Of a DNA stretch of 5,769 nt, positions 1-5,769 are shown piece after piece; the first letter of the stretch is position 1; each line of letters starts with the position of its first letter. Both the position numbers and the translations under genes were made by a program. The DNA is taken from the NCBI GenBank assembly GCA_031264475.1, contig JAISEA010000050.1, positions 1-5,769 of the forward strand, written 5' to 3'. Source of the DNA: Treponema sp. GTDB lineage: Bacteria > Spirochaetota > Spirochaetia > Treponematales > Breznakiellaceae. The notes under the pieces were generated by a model, which saw only the letters and a list, made by a program, of their open reading frames with translations, was not told the origin of the DNA and did not search any database.

Positions 1-339
1 CAATGCCTTATTTCCATTATTTAATATCATCCAACCAACATGGTAATTCGGCAATCCTATTCCATTTGTTCTGATTTTTATGTTATAATCTTTATCGTTA
101 TTCAAGTTCAACTGCCGTATGCTGTTTATATTTATTTCCTCGATGGGTATACTTTTCCCATAAAACAATGATTTTATGGTTAAAACCCCATTACCAATAT
201 CAACCGACGGCTTTTTCGAGGAATACACTATTCCAATAAAAGCCCCTACCAAGACAAAAGACGTTATGAGAATCAATTTGGCGTATTTTGTACGTCCTAT
301 AAACCTTGGCGTTATAATTTTATGTATTAAATTTGCCAT
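1..339 (-). CDS. Membrane-anchored bacterial PH-domain protein, partial (3' end outside window)
   Basis: This reading frame opens at an ATG (339-337) and stays open for 113 codons to the window edge, so the C-terminus is missing. The first 20 residues are short and basic, followed by one hydrophobic segment (about residues 21-40, KLILITSFVLVGAFIGIVYS). The rest is soluble. It contains TIKSLFYGKSIPIEEI (54-69) and RTNGIGLP...VGW (90-103). These resemble the bacterial PH-like family PF10882 (bPH_5), whose members carry a similar 'IRTNGIGLPGY..GW..L.NG' stretch. Such proteins are usually small membrane proteins of unknown role, so no substrate can be assigned. Ribosome-site evidence is weak: a GGCGGA-like stretch lies about 6 bases upstream of the ATG. 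G+C over 1-360 is 117/360 by hand count, much lower than the neighbouring genes. The start lies two bases after the stop of a short coding-like fragment, suggesting an original operon partner. The family call rests on remembered motifs and was not searched. Confidence 0.72.
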   Translation of the reverse strand, partial: MANLIHKIITPRFIGRTKYAKLILITSFVLVGAFIGIVYSSKKPSVDIGNGVLTIKSLFYGKSIPIEEININSIRQLNLNNDKDYNIKIRTNGIGLPNYHVGWMILNNGNKAL

Positions 340-340
340 G

Positions 341-409
341 TTATTCCGCCATAAATATAATATCCCTGCTGTATTTTTTATCAAGCGCTTTTTCAAAATC
401 TTTCAACAA
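341..409 (-). pseudogene. Possible 3' remnant of a lost gene upstream of the PH-domain gene
   Basis: Reading the minus strand from 409 to 341 gives 22 codons (LLKDFEKALDKKYSRDIIFM followed by AE) ending in TAA at 343-341. The composition is AT-rich and looks like real coding sequence, matching the style of the PH-domain gene that starts two bases later. The frame continues upstream to 433 only as low-complexity SRWRSSS-type codons, then meets the stop codon of the lyase gene at 436-434. No good ribosome site precedes the TTG codons at 409-404, so an independent small gene is unlikely. I read it as the surviving C-terminus of a gene whose body was replaced or deleted. Chance similarity to coding sequence cannot be excluded, because the stretch is very short. 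Confidence 0.28.
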
Positions 410-433
410 AATTGAGGAGGAACGCCAACGTGA

Positions 434-1393
434 TCATTCTTCTATGCCGTAAATTTCGGCGAAGCGGAGAACCTTTCGCGCCCACGCGCGGTGAACTTTC
501 GCCTCGTTCATGCGCCCATTCTCGCCCCGCGATACGCCCAATTCAGGATCGTTCCAGTGATCGATTTGGAGAGCGTCCGCATAGTCGGCTTTGGAAACCT
601 TCATACACTCCGCAATCACCGGAATCTGCGAAGGATGAATAGCCGTCTTGCCGACAAATCCGTTGAGTCTGTCTAATCGCGCCTCTTTCCGTAGGATTTC
701 CTTCCATGCGTCAGATACACCGTCTTCAAAAAATTCACACACCGGCGCGGATACCACATAAGAGCGGGAAAAGTAATTGAGAATGTCTACCAGAATGTCT
801 CGGACTACGCTGATTTCGTAAATGGTCTGGTTGAATGAACGCCGAACCCCGAAGATATTACAGAAGTCATTGCCTCCGCATCGAATGTTCAAGACATACT
901 CCTTTATGCCGTCGAGACTCCGCTTGATCGCCTTGAGTGCATCATGGCGCGTCTCCGCATAAGCAACGCGGGTCGTCTCTAGGATCGGCATGACGAAGAA
1001 AGGTTCGGCTACGCCTGCGTTCATTTCGTGGACAAGCCTAACATAATCATCCGCATTGGCTTCATCGAATTTGGGGAGGATGTAGCCTGTCAATAGCCGC
1101 GCGTCTTGCCCAAGCGCGGCGTGAATGTGTTTCAGGTGGAGCGGGTTACGGATACGGGCGAACAATAGCGGCGCATCTTGTTTGCATATAGTCATATTGA
1201 GCGTCCGTAACGAATGAAGCAGGGCGCGTTCCGCCTTGTCAAGAGAGGCGTCTTGAATGGAATCTTCAAGACAAAATGCAAGAGAATTGACCGCACGAAA
1301 TTGTCCGTCGTGTATTTTTTCGGCAATGTTGGGATACAGCGCAGGCGTATATAAGAGCGCACCGACTTTGTATTCTAGTTCTTCTTTCGTCAT
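434..1393 (-). CDS. HpcH/HpaI aldolase / CitE-like TIM-barrel C-C bond lyase (PF15617 type)
   Basis: This complete 319-residue cytosolic protein belongs to the CitE/HpcH superfamily of Mg-dependent TIM-barrel lyases. Visible landmarks are LLYTPALYPNIAEKI (13-27, first strand), CLEDSI (41-46), FARIRNP (78-84), ILPKF (105-109), MPILET (135-140; E139 a likely metal ligand), GGND (173-176; D176 the likely second ligand), GKTAIHPSQ (248-256) and MNEAKVHRAWA (295-305). The order and wording match the C-C_Bond_Lyase family better than true citrate lyase beta subunit. Anantharaman and co-workers placed that family in Ter operons making a predicted nucleoside-like metabolite. Its substrate is not established. 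The start is fixed: an in-frame TGA lies at 1414-1412 and ATG at 1393-1391 is the first start after it, with a close AGGA (3-base spacer). The N-terminus looks shorter than in the Ter-operon relatives I recall. No citD/citF, ATP-grasp, phosphoribosyltransferase or TerD gene is in view. Transcription probably starts about 195 bases upstream. Confidence 0.85.
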   Translation of the reverse strand: MTKEELEYKVGALLYTPALYPNIAEKIHDGQFRAVNSLAFCLEDSIQDASLDKAERALLHSLRTLNMTICKQDAPLLFARIRNPLHLKHIHAALGQDARLLTGYILPKFDEANADDYVRLVHEMNAGVAEPFFVMPILETTRVAYAETRHDALKAIKRSLDGIKEYVLNIRCGGNDFCNIFGVRRSFNQTIYEISVVRDILVDILNYFSRSYVVSAPVCEFFEDGVSDAWKEILRKEARLDRLNGFVGKTAIHPSQIPVIAECMKVSKADYADALQIDHWNDPELGVSRGENGRMNEAKVHRAWARKVLRFAEIYGIEE

Positions 1394-1589
1394 TTTTCCT
1401 ATGTTAGTATTTCAAGCGCAAAGAAACCGTCGTTGCCTACGACGCTTATCACTCAATCGTAATTGACTTCGTTTGTCTTGATAAATTGCCAGAATAGGGG
1501 CGGCATAACGCTCTGGCGATGAGTTCTCGACGGCGTTTGCGTCGCCGACTTTGTCGTCTGTAATGAAATTATAAAAACCAGCATCTTAT
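1394..1589 (-). promoter_or_regulatory. Predicted 5' leader of the lyase gene, with small hairpins
   Basis: No credible gene lies between 1394 and 1702. If the promoter at 1596-1623 is used, about 195 bases of untranslated leader precede the lyase. It holds a hairpin with 6-base arms (CGTCGT 1428-1433 and ACGACG 1439-1444, 5-base loop). It also holds two mutually exclusive 5-base hairpins: CGACG 1528-1532 with CGTCG 1540-1544, or CGGCG 1531-1535 with CGCCG 1543-1547. I do not recognise a known riboswitch class, and there is no clear U-tract terminator. A regulatory role is inferred only from leader length and local pairing. Confidence 0.3.
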
Positions 1590-1666
1590 TTATAGAATAT
1601 AAGGTACTTCTCACCTTTGTCAAGCGTTTTTACTAAACGCCGAGCCGCATAGTAAGGCGACGCAAA
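1536..1666. repeat. 11-base inverted repeat flanking the lyase promoter
   Basis: TTTGCGTCGCC (1536-1546) and GGCGACGCAAA (1656-1666) are exact reverse complements, separated by 109 bases that contain the promoter. Related GC-rich words (CGTCG, CGACG, GGCG) recur through 1428-1666 in an otherwise AT-leaning spacer. The pair could be the ends of a small degenerate mobile unit, paired protein-binding sites, or chance in a region enriched for this word. No target-site duplication is obvious to me. Confidence 0.35.
1596..1623 (-). promoter_or_regulatory. Sigma-70-type promoter facing the lyase gene
   Basis: On the minus strand a perfect -35 box TTGACA (1623-1618) is followed after 16 bases by TATATT (1601-1596), a good -10 box. 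The surrounding DNA is AT-rich downstream of the -10. It points toward the lyase start at 1393, with transcription expected to begin near 1589. A small palindrome, GCGTTT-TTACT-AAACGC (1624-1640), abuts the -35 box and could be an operator. This is the strongest promoter-like match I found in the window. Confidence 0.62.
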
Positions 1667-1702
1667 TCGAATCGCTAGGCATAGGAAGGTGATTAAGGAG
1701 GT

Positions 1703-1942
1703 TTATTTGGAGGGTTTCTTCTTTTCTTCGATCTCTTCCGTCTCTTCTGTTTCTTCCGTCTTTTCGGTCTTGTCTTTTTTCTTTGGTTTAGGGATTTTCT
1801 CCTTGGGCGCCTTTTCTACTTTGGCTCTATGCCGAAACTGCGCCACATAGGATGCTAACATTATGTAGAGAACGACCACAATTGTAACCGCTATTACCTG
1901 CCATGAGGTTAATATTTGTCCAAGAAACGATCTGAATTCCAT
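1703..1942 (-). CDS. Small single-pass membrane protein with Lys/Glu-rich tail
   Basis: This gene encodes 79 residues with no recognised family. A short polar N-terminus is followed by one membrane segment (about residues 13-34, SWQVIAVTIVVVLYIMLASY in its core). After it comes a strongly charged tail: a basic, proline-containing stretch (36-58), then an acidic repeat TEKTEETEETEEIEE (59-73) and a final KKKPSK. The basic residues straight after the helix suggest that the tail is cytoplasmic. The gene follows htrA on the same strand after about 100 bases, so co-transcription is likely, but a long hairpin lies between them. The ribosome site is poor: only a GGGA about 15 bases upstream of the ATG. 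The codon repeat encoding the Thr-Glu-Glu units (about 1724-1768) may be prone to slippage. A helper of the protease or a membrane tether is possible, but this is guesswork. Translation itself is supported by the sensible membrane-plus-tail architecture. Confidence 0.66.
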   Translation of the reverse strand: MEFRSFLGQILTSWQVIAVTIVVVLYIMLASYVAQFRHRAKVEKAPKEKIPKPKKKDKTEKTEETEETEEIEEKKKPSK

Positions 1943-1968
1943 TGATTTTTTGTATTCCCTTTTTTATG

Positions 1969-2037
1969 GATAAAGAATAGCTTTCGTTATTTGAAACTTA
2001 TCGCTGAACTTTCTAAATAACGATGCTATTCTTTATC
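1969..2037. repeat. Long AT-rich hairpin between htrA and the small membrane-protein gene
   Basis: GATAAAGAATAGC (1969-1981) is the exact reverse complement of GCTATTCTTTATC (2025-2037). Inside it, CGTTATTT (1985-1992) pairs with AAATAACG (2015-2022), with a 3/2-base internal loop between the two stems. A further GAAA/TTTC pair (1993-1996 with 2010-2013) can close the loop. The whole structure is 69 bases. It is AT-rich and lacks a following T-run on either strand, so it does not look like an ordinary intrinsic terminator. An RNA processing or stability element, or a small palindromic repeat unit, fits as well. Confidence 0.72.
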
Positions 2038-2043
2038 ATACGA

Positions 2044-3564
2044 TTACTTTCTAAACTTCAGCGACTCAAGTTCAGAATCGCCGCGGATGAAGGAGAATTG
2101 CAGTTCTCTTTCGGTTTCGCGTAAGAGTTTGTAGAAATCGGCAATATCCTTTACTTGTTTGCCATTGATACCCAAGATGCGGTCGCCGCGTTGTATCCCA
2201 ACGATAGCCGCAGGCGACTGATCTATGACTTGGGCAGTGTAGATACCTTGAGCGTTCTTGTCGAGCTTGAGGCTGTCCTTGACTTCATCTGTGAGTGGAA
2301 TGACGTAAAGACCGGGCCAGAGCTTCTTGTTGTCTGCGGCTACGTCGTTGTTGCGCGCCTCTATGGTAACGGTGAAATTCTGCTCTTTACCATCCCGAAT
2401 AGCCGTAAATACGCTCTTGTCTCCCGGTTTCAAGTCTCCTACCATACGTGTGAGTTGATTCATACCCCGCGCTTCTTTGCCGTCTACTTTGGTAATGAAG
2501 TCTCCCGGTCTGATTCCGCCTTTCTCCGCGGGCGAGTCGGTGAATACATTGCCGGCAAACGCCCCGTGCTTGTCTTCAAAGCCTAACGCTTTCGCAAAAT
2601 CTTTGTCCACGTCGGTTAGGGACACGCCCAGCCATCCGTAACTGATTTCACCTTTGTCAATGAATTCGTCGATAGAGCGCTTCGCATTGTTTATGGGAAT
2701 GGCAAAGCCAAGCCCTACAGAGCCTGAACTGGCGCCGTTGCTTGCTATCCACGTATTGATACCGATGACTTCGCCTCTAATGTTCACTAAAGCGCCGCCT
2801 GAATTACCGTGATTGATGGAAGCGTCTGTTTGGATGAAGTCATTGATATTATTCGCCGGACCGCCTGTGCGCCCTACCGCGCTCACGATGCCGAGCGTTA
2901 CAGAGGACATATAGCCCAACGGGTTGCCGATGGCTATAGCCCAGTCCCCGACTCTTACCGCGTCAGAATCGCCCAGCTTCGCAACCGGATACGAATCCCT
3001 CGTCTCAAAAGAGACCATAGCCAGGTCCTTGCGCTCGTCTCTGCCGATAAGTTTCGCGCTATACTCTTTGTCACTGTTCACCTTGACGCTTATTTCGTTG
3101 GCGTCTTCTATCACATGGTTATTGGTAAGCACGTAATAGACGTTCTTTTCAAGCCTGACGATGATACCTGACCCCAGCCCGCTGGAACGAAACTCGCGTC
3201 TTTCACCCCGCTCGTCTGGCTCCCTGTTGCGCGGACCAAAAAAGAAATCCCAGGGAACCCCGTTGAAATTAGGGGTTTGCTGTTGCTTGATAGAAACCGT
3301 ATTGATTTCCACAACCGAGGGCAGAACCTTGTCTGACACATCGCGTAAGGCGGTCTGCAAACCTTCGGCAATACTAAGCGCATCCGCTGAAGAAAGTTTT
3401 GAAGCCGCAGAGGTTTCCTCCGCCTGAACCGCTTTGTTCGAGCCGTTAAACGGCGACACGCGGGCGAAAGATAAAAACGCCAAAGAAAATCCAAAAATGA
3501 CACCAATCAGTACAAGATTGAAAACAAGAATGGTTTTTGAAGATAGCTTATTCATAAGACTCAT
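2044..3564 (-). CDS. htrA: HtrA/DegQ-type periplasmic serine endoprotease
   Basis: This complete 506-residue protein degrades or chaperones misfolded envelope proteins in the periplasm. A hydrophobic export or anchor segment spans residues 10-34. An AVQA motif at 45-48 is a possible signal-peptidase site, but it lies far from the hydrophobic core, so cleavage is uncertain. The trypsin-like domain covers about 75-305, with catalytic H150 (TNNHV), D180 (RKDLA) and S255 in GNSGGA (253-258). The regulatory LA-type loop holds WDFFFGP (105-111). Two PDZ domains follow: about 308-402 (YGWLGV start, GIRPGDFI) and about 413-500 (GIQRGDRI). Length and order match the DegP/DegQ family, and all catalytic residues are intact. 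The start is well supported by AGGAG six bases upstream; a second in-frame ATG at 3555 is less well placed. The next gene downstream encodes a small membrane protein; upstream lies a divergent thrA-type gene. Whether the function is closer to DegP, DegQ or DegS is not decidable, though two PDZ domains argue against DegS. Confidence 0.95.
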   Translation of the reverse strand: MSLMNKLSSKTILVFNLVLIGVIFGFSLAFLSFARVSPFNGSNKAVQAEETSAASKLSSADALSIAEGLQTALRDVSDKVLPSVVEINTVSIKQQQTPNFNGVPWDFFFGPRNREPDERGERREFRSSGLGSGIIVRLEKNVYYVLTNNHVIEDANEISVKVNSDKEYSAKLIGRDERKDLAMVSFETRDSYPVAKLGDSDAVRVGDWAIAIGNPLGYMSSVTLGIVSAVGRTGGPANNINDFIQTDASINHGNSGGALVNIRGEVIGINTWIASNGASSGSVGLGFAIPINNAKRSIDEFIDKGEISYGWLGVSLTDVDKDFAKALGFEDKHGAFAGNVFTDSPAEKGGIRPGDFITKVDGKEARGMNQLTRMVGDLKPGDKSVFTAIRDGKEQNFTVTIEARNNDVAADNKKLWPGLYVIPLTDEVKDSLKLDKNAQGIYTAQVIDQSPAAIVGIQRGDRILGINGKQVKDIADFYKLLRETERELQFSFIRGDSELESLKFRK

Positions 3565-3570
3565 TGTTCT

Positions 3571-3575
3571 CTCCT
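3571..3575 (-). promoter_or_regulatory. Ribosome binding site of htrA
   Basis: On the minus strand AGGAG (3575-3571) precedes the ATG at 3564 by six bases, an ideal spacing. This selects the first of two nearby in-frame ATG codons; the second (3555) would be 15 bases away. Confidence 0.75.
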
Positions 3576-3594
3576 AAATTTGATATTTATAAAT

Positions 3595-3623
3595 ATAATA
3601 CTATCTTTATTGAAAAAGTTACA
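3595..3623 (-). promoter_or_regulatory. Weak candidate promoter for htrA
   Basis: A -10-like TATTAT (3600-3595) lies within an AT-rich stretch (3581-3600). It is preceded, after 17 bases, by TGTAAC (3623-3618), a poor -35 match. An overlapping TATATT (3597-3592) is an alternative -10. Position relative to the htrA start is reasonable, but the -35 box is unconvincing and another sigma factor could be used. Confidence 0.28.
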
Positions 3624-3630
3624 GGGTGAT

Positions 3631-3650
3631 AAACGATTAAATTATCGTTT
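3631..3650. promoter_or_regulatory. Imperfect 20-base palindrome in the htrA-thrA divergent region
   Basis: AAACGATTAAATTATCGTTT has perfect 7-base arms (AAACGAT / ATCGTTT) around an AT-rich 6-base centre. It lies 66 bases from the htrA start and 62 bases from the thrA start, nearly midway between the divergent genes. The size and symmetry fit a binding site for a dimeric regulator; a short RNA hairpin is the alternative. No regulator can be named from the sequence. Confidence 0.42.
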
Positions 3651-3712
3651 GCAAAGTATAGTAGTAATGACCGTCTATTGAGTAAAGATTGAAAATATGA
3701 TAAAAAGATGAT

Positions 3713-5769
3713 ATGAAAACTTGGAAGGTAATGAAATTCGGCGGGACATCAGTAGGGAGTCCGTCGGGTGTAAAACAAATCATTGAAATTATCAAGAATG
3801 AAAAGGCGGTTGTCGTGGTATCCGCTTTTTTCGGAGTAACCGATGCGCTCATAGAGCTTGCGCGGAAATGCCGAGATCGCGACAGCCATTACATTGAAAT
3901 ATTTGAAAACTTGAAGAAGAGGCATTACGATATGGCGTCTTCTTTCCTTTCGGGGGACGCGCTCAATTCGGCTCTGCTCGTCATTGAAAAGCCGTTTGCG
4001 GAATTGAGATATATCTTGGACGGCGTGTTCGCGCTTGAAGAACTATCCTCGCGTTCTCTGGACAATGTGATGAGTTTCGGCGAAAGGCTTTCGGCTTGCG
4101 TCTTAACCGAAATATTCAGCGAAAACGGTATAAACGCCGCATACCTAGATGCAAGACTTCTCGTCAAGACAGACGACAACTTCGGTAAAGCCCGATTCCT
4201 AGAACAAGCGACCTTTGATAATATCAGGAACTTCTTCGCCGAACAGCAGAGAGCGATCTTTGTTACAACGGGGTTCATTGGTTCTACCATGAGCGGTGTA
4301 ACGACGACTCTGGGACGCGGCGGCTCGGACTTAAGCGCGGGCATCTTCGGCGCGGCTCTCGAAGCCGAAACGGTCGAAATATGGACGGACGTTGACGGCA
4401 TCCTCTCGGCGGACCCAAAGATAGTTAAAAACACGTTCCGTATAAAGGAGATGTCGTACATTGAAGCGATGGAACTCTCACACTTCGGGGCAAAGGTGCT
4501 GTATCCTCCTACTGTGCATCCCGCGCTCGAAAAAGGCGTCTCTATATGGATACGCAACACCTTCAATCCGCAAGGCGGCGGTACGTGGATTAAGAACGAC
4601 GCGGAAGACGGCGATTTCCTCATACGCGGCGTTACGTCGATGAATCAAGCCGCGCTTGTGCGTGTGCAAGGCTCTGGTATGGTCGGGGTCGCGGGTTCCT
4701 GTTCCCGTCTTTTTGGGGCGCTGGCGCGGAGGAATATCAACATTATCTTAATTACCCAGAGTTCTAGTGAATACTCCATCTGTTTTGCTATTCTGCCTAA
4801 GGATATTGGGGCTGTCCAAGCCGCGCTTGAGGCGGAGTTCATCGGTGAAATGCAAACAGGCGTGATTGAACCGCTTGAAATCCAGACGGACTTGGCGATC
4901 ATAGCGATTGTGGGGAGCAATATGTGGAAAACGTCTGGCAATTCGGGCAAGGTTTTTCACGCGCTGGGTCGCAATGGGGTCAACGTCGTTGCCATCGCTC
5001 AAGGCTCGTCAGAGTTGAACATCTCTGCGGTCATTAAGAAGGAAGATGAGGCGAAGGCGGTCAACGCCATCCATGAGGCGTTCTTCCTGTCAGGAGCGCG
5101 CTCGGTCAACCTCTTCCTTGTGGGAACGGGTCTTATCGGTGGGACCTTGCTTGAGCAGTTGGCGTCTCACCGTGAAATCTTGGCTGATAAACACAAAATC
5201 CACATCAATTTGACGGGTGTTGCTAATTCCAAGCGGATGCTCTTTTCCACCGAAGGACTCGATCCGAATACGGTGAATGAGCGTCTCGAAGCGGAGGAAA
5301 GCGCGGCGTTTGATATAGACGGCTTCATAGCGCAGATGAAGGCTTTCAACTTGCCGAATACGGCGTTTTGCGACTGTACTGCAAGCGACGTGGTCGCCGC
5401 GAAATACGAGGCTATTCTCACATCCGCGATTCCTATTGTTACGCCTAACAAACGCGCTAATTCCGGTAGTTTAGACTATTATCGGCGGTTGGTTGATTAT
5501 TCGCGCGACCGTGGTATTCCTTATCTTTACGAAACCACGGTATGCGCGGGTTTGCCGGTGATTTCTACCTTGCGCGACTTGTTTCTGTCTGGGGATCGCG
5601 TGAATCGTATTGAAGCGGTGCTTTCCGGCACTTTGAGTTATATCTTCAATAACTTTGACGGCTCCAAGTCTTTTTCCGCATTGGTACGGGAGGCAAAGGC
5701 AAAGGGTTACACGGAGCCTGACCCGCGGGATGACCTAAACGCGATGGATGTGGCGCGTAAGGCGCTGGT
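3713..5769 (+). CDS. thrA: Bifunctional aspartokinase / homoserine dehydrogenase I, partial (3' end outside window)
   Basis: This cytosolic fused enzyme performs the first and third steps of the aspartate pathway: phosphorylation of aspartate, and NAD(P)H reduction of aspartate semialdehyde to homoserine. The frame is open for 685 codons and is cut by the window end; E. coli ThrA has 820. Kinase motifs are KFGGTS (8-13), GRGGSD (201-206), WTDVDG (224-229) and SHFGAKVLYP (256-265). Two ACT-type regulatory units follow, marked by ITQSSSE (347-353) and IAQGSSE (428-434), which suggests amino-acid feedback. The dehydrogenase has GTGLIGG (471-477), VTPNKRAN (576-583), AGLP (612-615), SGTLSY (638-643) and EPDPRDD...MDVARK (668-683), with likely catalytic D679 and K683. 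An in-frame TAA at 3701-3703 bars earlier starts. ATG 3713 is preferred because KVMKFGG matches the usual first strand; ATG 3731 has GGAAGG only two bases away. The ribosome site at 3713 is weak. MetL, the methionine-linked paralogue, has the same architecture and cannot be excluded. No thrB or thrC is visible yet. Confidence 0.95.
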   Translation, partial: MKTWKVMKFGGTSVGSPSGVKQIIEIIKNEKAVVVVSAFFGVTDALIELARKCRDRDSHYIEIFENLKKRHYDMASSFLSGDALNSALLVIEKPFAELRYILDGVFALEELSSRSLDNVMSFGERLSACVLTEIFSENGINAAYLDARLLVKTDDNFGKARFLEQATFDNIRNFFAEQQRAIFVTTGFIGSTMSGVTTTLGRGGSDLSAGIFGAALEAETVEIWTDVDGILSADPKIVKNTFRIKEMSYIEAMELSHFGAKVLYPPTVHPALEKGVSIWIRNTFNPQGGGTWIKNDAEDGDFLIRGVTSMNQAALVRVQGSGMVGVAGSCSRLFGALARRNINIILITQSSSEYSICFAILPKDIGAVQAALEAEFIGEMQTGVIEPLEIQTDLAIIAIVGSNMWKTSGNSGKVFHALGRNGVNVVAIAQGSSELNISAVIKKEDEAKAVNAIHEAFFLSGARSVNLFLVGTGLIGGTLLEQLASHREILADKHKIHINLTGVANSKRMLFSTEGLDPNTVNERLEAEESAAFDIDGFIAQMKAFNLPNTAFCDCTASDVVAAKYEAILTSAIPIVTPNKRANSGSLDYYRRLVDYSRDRGIPYLYETTVCAGLPVISTLRDLFLSGDRVNRIEAVLSGTLSYIFNNFDGSKSFSALVREAKAKGYTEPDPRDDLNAMDVARKAL

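Noticed and set aside
412..642. Plus-strand reading frame with a GAGGAGG sequence (414-420) before a GTG at 430
   Set aside because: It lies entirely antisense to the well-supported lyase gene, and its translation is Arg/Pro/Ser-rich without any recognisable pattern. The purine-rich motif is probably chance.
434..1393. True citrate lyase beta subunit (citE)
   Set aside because: No citD, citF or citC neighbours are present, and the motif wording (LYTPALYPNIAEKI, MNEAKVHRAWA) fits the PF15617-type branch better.
1624..1640. Intrinsic terminator of the htrA operon (GCGTTT/AAACGC hairpin)
   Set aside because: The stem is only six bases and no T-run follows on the minus strand; the next bases form the TTGACA promoter box instead.
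2155..2586. 143-codon plus-strand open frame
   Set aside because: It is antisense to the PDZ region of htrA; no domain or ribosome site supports it.
3592..3624. SigmaE-type (extracytoplasmic stress) promoter for htrA
   Set aside because: AACTTT is present as a -35-like word (3620-3615), but no TCnnA-type -10 follows at the expected spacing.
3667..3681. Leader peptide and attenuator for thrA
   Set aside because: The only small frame here is four codons (M-T-V-Y) without a Thr/Ile run, and no terminator/antiterminator pair follows.
3925..4623. 232-codon minus-strand open frame
   Set aside because: It is antisense to the aspartokinase domain, whose motifs are intact in the plus frame. The translation is Ser/Pro-rich with no domain, typical of a shadow frame.

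Overview
This is a bacterial chromosomal window of mostly housekeeping character. Four genes lie on the minus strand in the first 3.6 kb, and one large gene runs off the right edge on the plus strand. The organism cannot be fixed from the sequence. A Do-like protease with a Phe-rich loop, a fused aspartokinase/homoserine dehydrogenase and mixed base composition would fit a spirochaete of the Treponema type, but this is a weak inference.

Left part (1-1393, minus strand). The left edge holds the N-terminal part of a small, AT-rich membrane-anchored protein with a bacterial PH-like domain. It is preceded, two bases away, by a short coding-like fragment ending in a stop. Next comes a complete TIM-barrel C-C lyase of the CitE/HpcH superfamily, closest to the C-C_Bond_Lyase type (PF15617) known from tellurite-resistance (Ter) biosynthetic operons. 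Base composition changes abruptly between the PH gene (about one third G+C) and the lyase (about half).

Middle (1394-1702). This roughly 300-base stretch has no gene. It carries a near-consensus sigma-70 promoter facing the lyase, several small hairpins in the predicted leader, and an 11-base inverted repeat flanking the promoter.

Centre (1703-3564, minus strand). A complete HtrA/DegQ-type periplasmic protease (trypsin-like domain plus two PDZ domains) is followed by a 79-residue single-pass membrane protein with a Lys/Glu-rich tail. A long, near-perfect AT-rich hairpin sits between them. The two are probably co-transcribed.

Right part (3565-5769). A 148-base divergent intergenic region with a 20-base imperfect palindrome separates htrA from a bifunctional aspartokinase-homoserine dehydrogenase (ThrA type). 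This enzyme carries out the first and third steps from aspartate to threonine and methionine, and it is cut by the window end after about 685 codons. I see no phage, insertion-sequence, CRISPR, tRNA or rRNA signal. The least ordinary items are the lyase without visible Ter partners, the apparent junction beside it, and the two inverted-repeat structures.
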